Below the pieces are notes generated by a model that was not told the DNA's origin, did no database searches, and worked only from the letters and a program-made list of their open reading frames with translations. From positions 1-64,000 of IMG/VR virus record IMGVR_UViG_3300037475_000122: 64,000 nucleotides of DNA; one strand, 5' to 3'. Origin of the DNA: a virus. Position numbers and translations under genes: made by a program. Below, piece after piece: positions 1 to 6,127 of the stretch (positions are counted from its first letter, which is position 1; each line of letters opens with the position of its first letter).

Positions 1-330
1 AAGTCATTGGGGACGGTGAACGGATTGTGTTTCGCGGCCCTCGGTGACACCGTGCCCGAACGCAAGCCGCAATCAGCAGGCGGAGCACACACGGCCGCAG
101 AGTTGCACGCGTCGCTTATTGCCGCGCTCAATGGACCCGGAGCAAAGGCGAAGCCATCGGACGCGCTCATTGTGGAAGCATCGCAGGTTATCGACTCAGC
201 ACCCACAACCCCTAGTGGTCAGCAGGTTTCAGGCCACACAAGCAGTGGCACACAACCTGTTGTGGTGAGCACGAATCAGGCCACAAGTGAGCGAAAAGCT
301 CTCCCGCCCGTTCCGCTAGCGCAAAGTTGA
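1..330 (+). CDS. C-terminal fragment of an unrecognised virion-side protein
   Basis: The reading frame is open from the first base of the window to the TAA at 328-330, so this is the C-terminal part (about 109 residues) of a gene that begins to the left. The visible part is rich in Ala, Ser, Thr, Pro and Gln, low in hydrophobic residues and looks disordered after a short Ala-rich helix-like stretch. No motif is recognised. Its position directly before FN3 and fibre-like genes suggests a virion component, but that is inference. A TTG at 7 could act as a start, but nothing supports one there. Confidence 0.5.
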   Translation, partial: KSLGTVNGLCFAALGDTVPERKPQSAGGAHTAAELHASLIAALNGPGAKAKPSDALIVEASQVIDSAPTTPSGQQVSGHTSSGTQPVVVSTNQATSERKALPPVPLAQS

Positions 331-637
331 GCAGGTGTAGCTTTTTGACCACATTGTTGGTCCTTATACAGCCTGTAGCCTTTCGACCATGCAGTCTGCA
401 AGCCTCAATGACTCGACGCCTCGCGGTCCTCATGTCTGAATCGCCCGAATTGAGAACAGGCCGGTCTCAGCGTCCCAAATTTGGACATCGACCGGGGGGC
501 TCTGGGGCCGGGGGAGGCCGCTCAGACATCCTCTCCGCGTGTAAAAAAACCGAATCGGAAGTCCGGTCCTACGTTTAAACGCATATACGGAGAATACCTT
601 ACTTACTTTTGAACGAAAGAGGCAACCTTGGTGTCCA
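331..637. other. gene-poor stretch
   Basis: About 300 bases without a convincing gene. The overlapping short frames on both strands have codon use and composition unlike the neighbours. The stretch holds one copy of the GTTTAAACG palindrome (573-581). It also holds a weak promoter-like TACCTT at 595-600 and an AACCTT at 624-629, neither with a proper TTGACA at the right distance. It may contain the start signals for the FN3 gene at 638. Confidence 0.5.
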
Positions 638-910
638 ATGACAACCATCCGCCTCACATGGCAACCTAACCCCGCGTCTGAACTCGTTACCTCCTATGAA
701 GTATGGGCGGCAAAGAGCGGCGCGGAATACCTGCAAATCGGCACCTCTGAACGCGAGAGCTTTGACTTTGTGAGCCCTGAACCGGCTCACTACAGTTTTG
801 CTCTCAAGGCCGCGAACTTCGCAGGCGTCAGCGGACTCGGCGAGGGGACATGCAGTCCCAACGTCCCGACCCCGCCTGCCGCACCGAAGATTGAATACGT
901 GCAGAGCTAA
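638..910 (+). CDS. single fibronectin type III domain protein
   Basis: This 90-residue protein is essentially one FN3 domain. It has an early Trp in the B strand (LTWQPN, residues 6-11), a Tyr-x-Val/Trp pattern (YEVWAA), the late Tyr of the F strand (YSFALKAANFAG) and a Pro-rich tail (PTPPAAP). Stand-alone FN3 domains are common in phage tail and capsid-decorating proteins, where they bind carbohydrate or neighbouring subunits. No signal peptide is seen. It is followed at once by a GC-rich terminator hairpin at 918-955. Start ATG 638 is the first in frame and has no Shine-Dalgarno. A second FN3 protein is encoded at 23661-24068. Confidence 0.75.
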   Translation: MTTIRLTWQPNPASELVTSYEVWAAKSGAEYLQIGTSERESFDFVSPEPAHYSFALKAANFAGVSGLGEGTCSPNVPTPPAAPKIEYVQS

Positions 911-917
911 GCATCAC

Positions 918-961
918 GGCCCGGGACCGAGGATTTTACCCCTTGACCCCGGGCCTTTTTC
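918..961 (+). terminator. rho-independent terminator after the FN3 gene
   Basis: GGCCCGGG (918-925) and CCCGGGCC (948-955) form a perfect 8-bp stem with a 22-base loop, followed by five T (956-960). The 3' arm overlaps the -35 box of the next promoter (943-948), so termination of one unit and initiation of the next are packed into the same 50 bases. Confidence 0.7.
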
Positions 962-970
962 TACAACCTT
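943..970 (+). promoter_or_regulatory. promoter, TTGACC-N16-AACCTT, leaderless for gene 976
   Basis: TTGACC at 943-948, a 16-base spacer, AACCTT at 965-970, then five bases and the ATG at 976. The same arrangement recurs at 20381, 29267 and 36843. With a usual 6-7 base discriminator, transcription would start at or beside the A of the ATG. Confidence 0.6.
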
Positions 971-975
971 ACCGC

Positions 976-1272
976 ATGGCTTTTCGCGAACTCCGGTCCC
1001 GTCAGGCGGATTCTGACAACGACTCACTCCGCAAAATCGTTGACTCTCTCGCGATTGCTCTCGGGCAACGCGGCCATGACCGCTACAGCGGCGCGACCGC
1101 TGCGACTGCCGGGGAATGGGCCATCCTCCACGCCATCGCCGCGTCAGTGGTCACAGTGATTCGCGACGGCACAAGCGAAGCCATCTCCCTCGGTGCGGGT
1201 GACCGCATTTACGGGCAGATTACGAGCGTGACCGTCACGTCCGGCGATGTCGAATTGTATCGGGTCAACTGA
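976..1272 (+). CDS. small unrecognised protein, 98 residues
   Basis: Function unknown. An N-terminal charged helix (residues 1-30) is followed by an Ala/Gly-rich segment and a C-terminal half rich in Val/Thr/Ile that looks beta-stranded (GAGDRIYGQITSVTVTSG). That beta-rich end resembles small virion spike or decoration domains, which is inference. ATG 976 is chosen over in-frame codons further upstream because the promoter box ends five bases before it. The stop overlaps the next start (TGATG at 1270-1274), so the pair is translationally coupled. Confidence 0.6.
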   Translation: MAFRELRSRQADSDNDSLRKIVDSLAIALGQRGHDRYSGATAATAGEWAILHAIAASVVTVIRDGTSEAISLGAGDRIYGQITSVTVTSGDVELYRVN

Positions 1273-1415
1273 TGCAACTTCAGCTTCAAACTTTGATTAC
1301 AGTGCCCAGCGCCACGACTGGCGGGGTCGTTCCTCCACTCCCAACGAACAACCTGCTCACCGAGGGCAGTGACAATTTTGTAACGGAGGGCGGAGACAAT
1401 TTCGTAACGGAATAA
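1272..1415 (+). CDS. 47-residue protein with a duplicated acidic motif
   Basis: Short gene starting within the previous stop (TGATG). The protein has a hydrophobic/Pro-rich N-terminal half (TLITVPSATTGGVVPPLPT). It ends in a tandem repeat of EGSDNFVTE and EGGDNFVTE, also visible at DNA level (GACAATTTTGTAACGGA and GACAATTTCGTAACGGA). Small phage proteins with this type of repeated acidic ending are often found beside tail-fibre genes. The function is unknown. It sits between gene 976 and the fibre gene at 1420, in one likely operon. Confidence 0.55.
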   Translation: MQLQLQTLITVPSATTGGVVPPLPTNNLLTEGSDNFVTEGGDNFVTE

Positions 1416-1419
1416 CGCT

Positions 1420-3009
1420 ATGGCCGACGTCAAATTTTCAGGTCTCCCCGTCGCGGCTTCTCTCGCTGCGGCTGATTTGCTTGCCATCGCGCAGGGCGGG
1501 ACGAGCAAGTCCATCACGGGCACGGTCCTCTTGACGTTCGTCGGCACCACGTATTTTCCAAAGGCGGGCGGTGACATCGCGGGGAACACGACCATCGCGA
1601 CGAACAAGATTCTCCTGAACGCAGACGGGACGGCAGTCTTCACCGGCTTCGTCACGATGCCGTTCCTCCTGAATAATTTTCCGGATGCAGGCACCAACAC
1701 CGCCCCGTCCGTTGCGGAATTTTCTCACTCGCTCACGGCTGGCACCGCTGCGGCTAACTTCGGCGCGAGCATCGACTTGACGGCTGACTCCACGACGACT
1801 ACACGCCAAAACGTCGCGCGACTCACTGCCCGATGGACAGACGCCACCCATGCGACACGCACCGGCCAAATCCGTTTGTTCGCTGCGGTCTCCGGCACAC
1901 TGACCGAACTGTTGCGGCTGGACGCCACGAGCGTTTTGATTCCCGCCGGTTCACTCCTCTTCACCGACAACACGTTTGACATCGGTGCCACGGGTGCGAC
2001 CCGTCCCCGGACGATTTACGTCGGCACCTCGGCCATCATCCAGAAAGGTGGGATTGGCACCACGCAGACGGACGCGCTGCAACTCATCAACTCGACTGCG
2101 GCCATCAACGGCACCCAGCAATTCTCGACGGCGCTTCGATTGACGGGTCAGGGCTTCGGCACTACGGCTGGCACGAGTCAGGCAACCGACTGGCGCATCT
2201 ATGTCGTGCCGGTTCAGGGGACCACTGCGACGAGCGTCCTGCAATTTGATTCGAGCCTGAACGGCGCTGCGTTTGCGACGAAGGTTACCATCACGAGCAA
2301 CGGCGTTCTCACGGCGGTGGGACTTGTGTCCACGGGCAACGTCACGGCGGCTGCGGCGTCCGCGTTTATTTTTTCCGGCAGCACGAACATCAAGGCCCCG
2401 AGCGACGGCGTTTTGGAATTGCTCGATACGGCCGGTTCGAGTTTCAACCGATTGCAGTTCGGTGGGACCACGTCAAGCTTCCCGGCGATTCAGCGGTCCT
2501 CGGCCGGATTGATTTGTCGGTTGGCCGACGACAGCGCGGACACCACGATTCGCGCCACGGCGTTCAACATCGGTGCTAATCCGCTGAACCTCGCGCTCTC
2601 CGTTTACGCGGCCGGGACCGTTTACACGTTGACGGCCACGAACGCGAAAATTGATTTCGGCACGACTGACCCGAGCCTGACCATCACGGCCCCGGGGACC
2701 TACGCGTTGCACGGCTTCGCCAAGGTGCAGGTCAACGGCGCGACATTCGCCGCGAACCAAACGGTCACGGTGCTCATTCGCCGGACGAACAACACGCCCG
2801 CGAACATCACGAACTCCGGCACGACTTGGTTCCTGCCCACCATGACGACTCTGACTCAGACCATCGCGCTGATTCAGATGAAGGAAATTTTTTACACCAC
2901 GGCGAACAGCGACGACGTCCTCGAACTTTGGGCGGACGTCAGCGCGTTGCCCAGCGCGGGCACGGTCACCATCGAAGCCGCATCGCTCACCGTCATTCGC
3001 GTCGCATAA
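1420..3009 (+). CDS. tail fibre or spike-like protein, 529 residues
   Basis: The N-terminus (ADVKFSGLPVAASLAAADLLAIAQ) matches the short attachment segment seen at the start of many phage fibre and appendage proteins (pattern KxSxLPxAxxLxxxDxxxIxQ). Residues about 60-370 are a long run of Thr/Ala/Gly-rich short repeats typical of beta-helical or trimeric beta structure. The last 140 residues (about 390-529) form a beta-sandwich-like end with alternating hydrophobic strands, resembling C1q/TNF-type jelly-roll heads. It probably contacts the host or decorates the virion. There is no sugar-hydrolase or autocleavage motif. The assignment rests on composition and N-terminus. Confidence 0.6.
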   Translation: MADVKFSGLPVAASLAAADLLAIAQGGTSKSITGTVLLTFVGTTYFPKAGGDIAGNTTIATNKILLNADGTAVFTGFVTMPFLLNNFPDAGTNTAPSVAEFSHSLTAGTAAANFGASIDLTADSTTTTRQNVARLTARWTDATHATRTGQIRLFAAVSGTLTELLRLDATSVLIPAGSLLFTDNTFDIGATGATRPRTIYVGTSAIIQKGGIGTTQTDALQLINSTAAINGTQQFSTALRLTGQGFGTTAGTSQATDWRIYVVPVQGTTATSVLQFDSSLNGAAFATKVTITSNGVLTAVGLVSTGNVTAAAASAFIFSGSTNIKAPSDGVLELLDTAGSSFNRLQFGGTTSSFPAIQRSSAGLICRLADDSADTTIRATAFNIGANPLNLALSVYAAGTVYTLTATNAKIDFGTTDPSLTITAPGTYALHGFAKVQVNGATFAANQTVTVLIRRTNNTPANITNSGTTWFLPTMTTLTQTIALIQMKEIFYTTANSDDVLELWADVSALPSAGTVTIEAASLTVIRVA

Positions 3010-3015
3010 TTTTTC

Positions 3016-3294
3016 ATGAAAATCACGAACGACCAAATCACTTTTGACGAGAGCGACTTCGACGGCCTGTCGGATTTCGCCCGCAAAGCAATTGAGCAGC
3101 GCATCGGCACGGTTGCGGATTTCGCGCGGGAGACGGGGACCATTCTGTCTCGAAGTCTCGACGCCGACAAGGCTCGATTGCGAAGCAACATCGCGGCTTC
3201 ACCTGAGGTTCAGAATCTCGTGGAGAAGCTTGCGCTCACCGACGACACTTCCCGGGCGGACGCCATTGCAGCGGCCGTCGAACGAGTCCAGTAA
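3016..3294 (+). CDS. small helical unrecognised protein, 92 residues
   Basis: Function unknown. The protein is acidic and helix-rich, with a regular heptad-like spread of Leu, Ile and Val (FDGLSDFARKAIEQRIGTVADFAR). There is no Cys, signal peptide or membrane segment. It follows the fibre gene by 6 bases and precedes a second small gene, so it probably belongs to the same transcript. It could be a chaperone or accessory of the fibre, but nothing in the sequence proves it. Confidence 0.55.
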   Translation: MKITNDQITFDESDFDGLSDFARKAIEQRIGTVADFARETGTILSRSLDADKARLRSNIAASPEVQNLVEKLALTDDTSRADAIAAAVERVQ

Positions 3295-3309
3295 AAACCA
3301 ACCCAACCC

Positions 3310-3591
3310 ATGAGCCAACCCACGACCAACCCCATCGCAGCGCAGAAGCATTACTCCGTCATCCTCTCGCACGACGAACGCGGCATCCTCTTCGGATTCA
3401 TCGAAGCCGGGATGAAAGCCGAAGTCGCCCGCTGCGGCCTCTCGACGGATTCGAGCCTCACGGTTCAGAACGCCGTTTACCTCGCGAAGAAACTCTCCGA
3501 GGCCCACGAGGTCCAGCAAATTCCCGTCGCTGCTCCGGCCCCGGTTGCCTGCCCGCAGAGCGACGACGTCACGGACGTCGTCAAGCCGTGA
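3310..3591 (+). CDS. small unrecognised protein, 93 residues
   Basis: Function unknown. The body (residues 10-70) is mixed alpha/beta with a short conserved-looking stretch HYSVILSHDERGILFGFIEAGMK. The tail is Pro/Ala-rich and ends TDVVKP. There is no membrane segment. The start is preceded by AAAAACCAACCCAACCC instead of a Shine-Dalgarno. Nearly the same leader stands before the scaffold gene at 12468. Confidence 0.55.
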   Translation: MSQPTTNPIAAQKHYSVILSHDERGILFGFIEAGMKAEVARCGLSTDSSLTVQNAVYLAKKLSEAHEVQQIPVAAPAPVACPQSDDVTDVVKP

Positions 3592-3592
3592 C

Positions 3593-3621
3593 TTGACAAA
3601 CCCGGCAGCAGGTGCTACCGT
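3593..3621 (+). promoter_or_regulatory. promoter, TTGACA-N17-TACCGT, leaderless for gene 3627
   Basis: A perfect TTGACA at 3593-3598, a 17-base spacer, TACCGT at 3616-3621, then five bases to the ATG at 3627. The -35 begins right after the preceding stop codon. It drives a chain of overlapping small membrane genes. Confidence 0.6.
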
Positions 3622-3626
3622 GGTTC

Positions 3627-3749
3627 ATGATTGAGAAACTTGTTGACGGCATCATCGCCCTCGGGGTCGTCGCCATCTCGGTGGGACTTCTCTGCGGCAT
3701 CGCGGTCGGCGTGGCACTTTGCTACGCGCTCATCCGCCTTCTCGTATGA
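3627..3749 (+). CDS. 40-residue single-span membrane protein
   Basis: The protein is almost entirely one hydrophobic helix (residues about 9-36: IIALGVVAISVGLLCGIAVG and onward) with a short charged N-terminus (MIEKLVDG) and a C-terminal RLLV. A single-pass inner-membrane location is clear from composition. The function is unknown: candidates are a holin-like, antiholin or signalling micro-protein. It is first in a cascade of genes that overlap by ATGA (3746-3749, 3811-3814). Too short for usual gene callers, but supported by promoter, overlap and codon use. Confidence 0.6.
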   Translation: MIEKLVDGIIALGVVAISVGLLCGIAVGVALCYALIRLLV

Positions 3750-3814
3750 GGCTCGTGAACATCCTCATCATACTCCTCCTCATCCTGTTGTTTAACCGCA
3801 TGGGAAAGAAATGA
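3746..3814 (+). CDS. 22-residue membrane micro-protein
   Basis: A tiny frame of 22 residues consisting of MRLVN, a run of Ile and Leu (IL-rich, residues 6-16), then FNRMGKK. Start and stop are both of the ATGA overlap type, linking it to the genes before and after. Composition indicates one short membrane helix with a positively charged C-terminus. Function unknown. Because the frame is so short, the overlap pattern is the main support. Confidence 0.4.
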   Translation: MRLVNILIILLLILLFNRMGKK

Positions 3815-4023
3815 CGAAACATGACTCGAAACTGCACCCGGGGGAGTATTTCCTCGAACGTCGAGAAAAGCCCGACGGTCAGTGGGAACTCTCTTCACGC
3901 GACAACGACCTTGACGTTATGCGGATTCGGTTCGCCTATTGGAAGGACCACTGCAAGCCGGGGCAGGGAGTCCGCCTTCTCGCGCCTGACTGTTCCATTG
4001 TCGAGGATTTTGCCCATGCTTGA
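3811..4023 (+). CDS. 70-residue soluble unrecognised protein
   Basis: A charged, Trp- and His-containing small protein (PGEYFLERREKPDGQWELSS) with a C-terminal motif PGQGVRLLAPDCSIVEDF. No membrane segment or known domain. It is translationally coupled to the micro-gene upstream (ATGA at 3811-3814), and the next start lies inside its 3' end. Function unknown. It may be a cytoplasmic partner of the membrane proteins on either side. Confidence 0.5.
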   Translation: MTKHDSKLHPGEYFLERREKPDGQWELSSRDNDLDVMRIRFAYWKDHCKPGQGVRLLAPDCSIVEDFAHA

Positions 4024-4096
4024 AATCATCCTCATCACAGTGACCGTTACAATCGCGCTCCTGATGTTTGCTTACCTCTACGCGATTCGCTCGTGA
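4016..4096 (+). CDS. 26-residue membrane micro-protein
   Basis: The protein is MLE followed by a continuous hydrophobic helix (IILITVTVTIALLMFAYLYA) and a basic IRS ending. Its start lies inside the 3' end of gene 3811 and its stop overlaps the GTG start of gene 4093 (GTGA at 4093-4096). It is the third very small membrane protein in 400 bases. Function unknown. Confidence 0.45.
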   Translation: MLEIILITVTVTIALLMFAYLYAIRS

Positions 4097-4377
4097 CTGT
4101 CACGCTTTCATATCTCAGCCGGATACTCGCCGCGCTTCCGTTGCCCAAGGCCATTGGAGAGAAGCGGGTGTTCGCGCTCACCGAGCCGCCAGTGCTGAAG
4201 CCCGGGCAGTCGCTCGAATTCGAGCCGTCGTCATTGAGTCTCGACGTAATGGTCGAAGCCGAGTGGGTCACCGACGAGAACTCCCACAACACTTTTTGTT
4301 TTTGGGTCATCGTCCCCCACAAGGAACTGAAGATTGCATTTGACTTCTGCGGCCATGGAGTGTATCGTCGGTCATGA
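4093..4377 (+). CDS. 94-residue unrecognised protein
   Basis: The start is GTG at 4093, chosen because it overlaps the stop of the micro-gene by four bases. The body is beta-rich, with Pro-containing loops (LTEPPVLKPGQSLEFEPSSLSLDV) and a C-terminal segment of alternating Phe/Trp/Ile (FCFWVIVPHKELKIAFDFCGHG). It resembles a small beta-sandwich. No known family. The last four bases overlap the recombinase start (ATGA). Confidence 0.5.
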   Translation: MTVTLSYLSRILAALPLPKAIGEKRVFALTEPPVLKPGQSLEFEPSSLSLDVMVEAEWVTDENSHNTFCFWVIVPHKELKIAFDFCGHGVYRRS

Positions 4378-5060
4378 ACATTCCCCGCGAAGTTTACGGT
4401 TACGTCCGAGTCAGTGGAAAAGCCCAACTCGACGGCGACGGATTCCCCCGGCAGAAGGAGGCCATTCTCGCTTTTTGTCAGTCGCGCGGCTGGCTGTGCA
4501 AACGGATTTTCGAGGAGCGCGCGGTGCCCGGCAAGACCGAGATGGAAGACCGGACGGCGTTCATGGAGATGCTTGCGCTGTGCGGCGGAGTGCTCCCGCA
4601 GACGATTGTTGTCGAGCGCGCCGACCGCGTCGCCCGTGACCTCATCGTCGGAGAAATGCTTTACCGGGAGTGCGCCGAGGCGGAGGTCGAAATCTATGCG
4701 GCCGACTCCGGGCACGAGATGGTCTTGGCCGACGTGGACCCGACGCGCAAGCTGATTCGACAAGTCCTCGGGGCGATGGCGGAGTGGAGCAAAAACGAAA
4801 TCGTCATCAAGACCCGCAAGGCCCGCGAACGCATCCGCGCGCAGACCGGCCGGTGCGAGGGTGCGAAACCTTTTTCCATGACCAACCCGAAGGAGTTCGC
4901 GGCGGTCCTTGACTGGATTCGCGTTTCCCGGGACCGGGGTGATTCGTTCCACGTCATCGCCCGGCAACTGAACACTATGAAATTTCAATCCCCCAAGGGC
5001 TGCAAGTGGGGGCCGTCCTACGTTTACAAGCTCTACACCAACCACCTGAAAAACAAATGA
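4374..5060 (+). CDS. serine recombinase (resolvase/invertase family)
   Basis: A 228-residue small serine recombinase. The catalytic domain carries YGYVRVSGKAQ (residues 8-18), with the nucleophilic Ser in the VRVS motif, then a Gln-Lys segment (FPRQKEAI). ERADRVARD (about 83-91) matches the conserved ExLDRLxRD block with the active-site arginines. DPTRKLIRQVLGAMAEWSKNEI starts the long dimerisation helix. A C-terminal helical DNA-binding part follows (about 150-228, ending SYVYKLYTNHLKNK). It would cut and rejoin DNA by a 5'-phosphoserine intermediate: either resolving or inverting phage DNA, or integrating it. No attachment site can be identified. It lies just upstream of the tRNA locus. It is shorter than large serine integrases (450 residues or more), so a resolvase/invertase role is equally likely. 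Confidence 0.85.
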   Translation: MNIPREVYGYVRVSGKAQLDGDGFPRQKEAILAFCQSRGWLCKRIFEERAVPGKTEMEDRTAFMEMLALCGGVLPQTIVVERADRVARDLIVGEMLYRECAEAEVEIYAADSGHEMVLADVDPTRKLIRQVLGAMAEWSKNEIVIKTRKARERIRAQTGRCEGAKPFSMTNPKEFAAVLDWIRVSRDRGDSFHVIARQLNTMKFQSPKGCKWGPSYVYKLYTNHLKNK

Positions 5061-5254
5061 AAGACCTCAAAGAAATCCTCGAAGACAACAAGATTCCCGC
5101 CGTCGAACGACTTCAGTCTCGTGCGCGGGCGATGAACGCGAAGAAGGTCCCCCCGACGTGTAAACGCTGCAACGGCAAGCGCCGCGTCATCCGCAAGGCC
5201 AGCCTGTTCCCCCGGGTCCCGGAGGTCGCAATCAAATGCGACGGCTGCGCTTGA
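5057..5254 (+). CDS. small zinc-ribbon protein, 65 residues
   Basis: Two Cys pairs, TCKRCNGK (around residues 35-42) and IKCDGCA at the end, form a typical CxxC-x20-CxxC zinc knuckle on a basic background (KRCNGKRRVIRK). The N-terminal half is a charged helix. Such small zinc ribbons often bind nucleic acid or regulate transcription; the exact role is unknown. The start overlaps the recombinase stop by four bases (AATGA). Confidence 0.6.
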   Translation: MKDLKEILEDNKIPAVERLQSRARAMNAKKVPPTCKRCNGKRRVIRKASLFPRVPEVAIKCDGCA

Positions 5255-5279
5255 CAAACCCTGCAAGGCGTGCAACCTT
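5251..5279 (+). promoter_or_regulatory. promoter of the tRNA/structured RNA locus, TTGACA-N17-AACCTT
   Basis: TTGACA at 5251-5256 overlaps the stop of the zinc-ribbon gene, with a 17-base spacer and AACCTT at 5274-5279. No open frame follows within six bases, unlike the leaderless members of this family. The transcript would start near 5286 and run into the RNA genes. The bases AACCTTGT are identical to the -10 region of the major capsid promoter. Confidence 0.65.
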
Positions 5280-5285
5280 GTAGAG

Positions 5286-5469
5286 TAGTCAGACAACCCC
5301 GAAGCGACTAGACATGAACAACAAAAGCGCCAGCGGCATATCACGGAAGGAGGGTAATCCCATGAGGAACTAACCCCCGCCCCGATTGACGAACTTACTA
5401 TGAATTCTTAATCAGGAACTCAACGACGAGAAGCCTGTAGAAAGGAAGAGGGCATGAAGTCCTCCGTGC
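5286..5469 (+). other. leader of the RNA locus, no convincing gene
   Basis: About 180 bases between promoter and first tRNA. Only very short frames exist, the longest being 19 codons from ATG 5315. Short inverted repeats are visible: TAGTC/GACTA (5286-5290 and 5306-5310) and GAGG/CCTC just before the tRNA. It is probably untranslated leader removed during tRNA processing, or a further RNA element. Confidence 0.4.
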
Positions 5470-5544
5470 TGCGGGATAGAAAAGTGGTAATTTAGCGGCC
5501 TCATAAGCCGTCACGCGCAGGTTCGATTCCTGCTCCCGCAACCA
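5470..5544 (+). tRNA. tRNA with CAT anticodon (Met or Ile2)
   Basis: A complete cloverleaf: acceptor TGCGGGA/TCCCGCA (5470-5476 and 5534-5540), a weak A/T-rich D stem, anticodon stem GCGGC/GCCGT around loop CTCATAA (anticodon CAT at 5502-5504), and T arm GCAGG-TTCGATT-CCTGC. The discriminator is A and the CCA is encoded (5542-5544). The anticodon stem lacks the three G-C pairs of initiator tRNA, so it is an elongator Met or a lysidine-modified Ile tRNA. Confidence 0.85.
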
Positions 5545-5551
5545 ATTTTTT

Positions 5552-5700
5552 GGCGACGACTGAACGTAATGCCCCGATAGCTGAAACGCTAGGGGAGAGA
5601 CAACGCAAGATTTGGAAGTCGCCGAGCGGTAACGCCGGGTATGATTCCGCCCCGGCCCCGAGATACACGGGTGATTGTGTTCAATCGTTGTCTCATTTTT
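5552..5700 (+). ncRNA. structured RNA element between tRNAs (unknown class)
   Basis: Several long pairings are visible by eye. GGCGAC (5552-5557) pairs with GTCGCC (5618-5623), enclosing CCCC-AGC-GCT-GGGG. GAGACAACG (5597-5605) pairs perfectly with CGTTGTCTC (5686-5694). The second stem encloses GCCGGG/CCCGGC, CCCG/CGGG and GATTG/CAATC hairpins and is followed by ATTTTT. The two closing stems cannot both form with all inner helices, so alternative folds are possible. There is a D-arm-like string GCCGAGCGGTAACGC but no tRNA T arm, so it is not a standard tRNA. Confidence 0.4.
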
Positions 5701-5708
5701 GAATCAAT

Positions 5709-5778
5709 GCCGAAGGTCGGGGAGCATAGCCCCGGAGACCGCGTCAACGGTTTCTAGTGTAACAGTAGCACTGTCGGC
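5709..5778 (+). ncRNA. cloverleaf-like RNA without tRNA signatures
   Basis: GCCGA (5709-5713) pairs with TCGGC (5774-5778), closing three successive hairpins: CGGGG-AGCATAG-CCCCG, a 7-bp GAGACCG/CGGTTTC stem with one G-T pair, and AGTG/CACT. The plan resembles a four-way tRNA-like fold, but there is no TTCRA loop, no U33 and no CCA. The 3' end can alternatively pair with 5617-5627 (AAGTCGCCGA against TCGGCGACTT). Confidence 0.35.
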
Positions 5779-5784
5779 GACTTT

Positions 5785-5862
5785 GGCCTTATCGTCTAGC
5801 GGTTAGGACATCGGCTCGCTATAGCCGAAAACCTTGGGTTCAAATCCCTTGTTAGGCCACCA
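5785..5862 (+). tRNA. tRNA-like gene with abnormal anticodon loop, identity undetermined
   Basis: tRNA features: acceptor GGCCTTA/TTAGGCC with one T-T mismatch, a classic D arm GTCTAGCGGTTAGGAC (5794-5809), anticodon stem TCGGC/GCCGA (5811-5815 and 5824-5828), a T loop TTCAAAT, discriminator A and encoded CCA (5860-5862). Oddities: the anticodon loop has eight bases (TCGCTATA), with C rather than T in position two, and the T stem has two T-T mismatches. It may be a decayed tRNA, a frameshift-suppressor-like tRNA or a tRNA mimic. The D arm and CCA suggest descent from a Glu/Gln-type tRNA. Confidence 0.6.
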
Positions 5863-6055
5863 ACTGTGCCCCGAGCGCGGGCCAATGACTGTGATGGGCG
5901 CGGATAAGACGGCGTCGTGCCGAATAAAACGCAGAAGTTGCAGAGCGCAAAGTCCGGCGACGGCTGGACGGTCCCTTGGCGACGGTTGAGGGATTAGACA
6001 CGGGGGAACGACCCCCACAACAGGCCGAACCTTACTAACACTGAGGCTCCGGCCA
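5863..6055 (+). other. non-coding spacer with many inverted repeats
   Basis: No plausible gene. Short perfect hairpins follow each other: GCCC/GGGC (5868-5882), CGGC-GTCGT-GCCG (5910-5922), GTCC/GGAC, TCCC/GGGA and GGGGG-AACGA-CCCCC (about 6003-6017). CAACT (5861-5865) can pair with AGTTG (5936-5940), closing another multi-hairpin block. It could be one or two further structured RNAs or processing spacers. Confidence 0.35.
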
Positions 6056-6056
6056 G

Positions 6057-6127
6057 AGAATCGTAGCTCAACGGTAGAGCAGCGGCCTTTTAAGCTGTTG
6101 ACGCGGGTTCGACTCCCGCCGATTCTC
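6057..6127 (+). tRNA. tRNA-Lys (anticodon TTT)
   Basis: Acceptor AGAATCG/CGATTCT (6057-6063 and 6120-6126), TA at positions 8-9, D arm GCTC-AACGGTA-GAGC, anticodon stem GCGGC/GCTGT with loop CTTTTAA (anticodon TTT at 6089-6091), T arm GCGGG-TTCGACT-CCCGC. No CCA is encoded, unlike the two other tRNAs here, and the discriminator would be C. It needs host CCA addition. Confidence 0.85.

Noticed and set aside
327-578. 83-codon frame in the left gene-poor stretch
   Set aside because: Codon use, Arg/Pro/Gly bias and lack of any start signal differ from the neighbours; a competing - strand frame is equally poor.
609-629. Promoter TTGAAC with AACCTT before the FN3 gene
   Set aside because: The boxes are only nine bases apart and no other TTGAC lies 16-18 bases upstream.
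5597-5695. A type II (Ser/Leu) tRNA starting at the GAGACAACG stem
   Set aside because: A D-arm-like GCCGAGCGGTAACGC is present, but no T arm with TTCRA can be placed next to the acceptor and the 3' arm pairs differently, so it was listed as an unclassified RNA.
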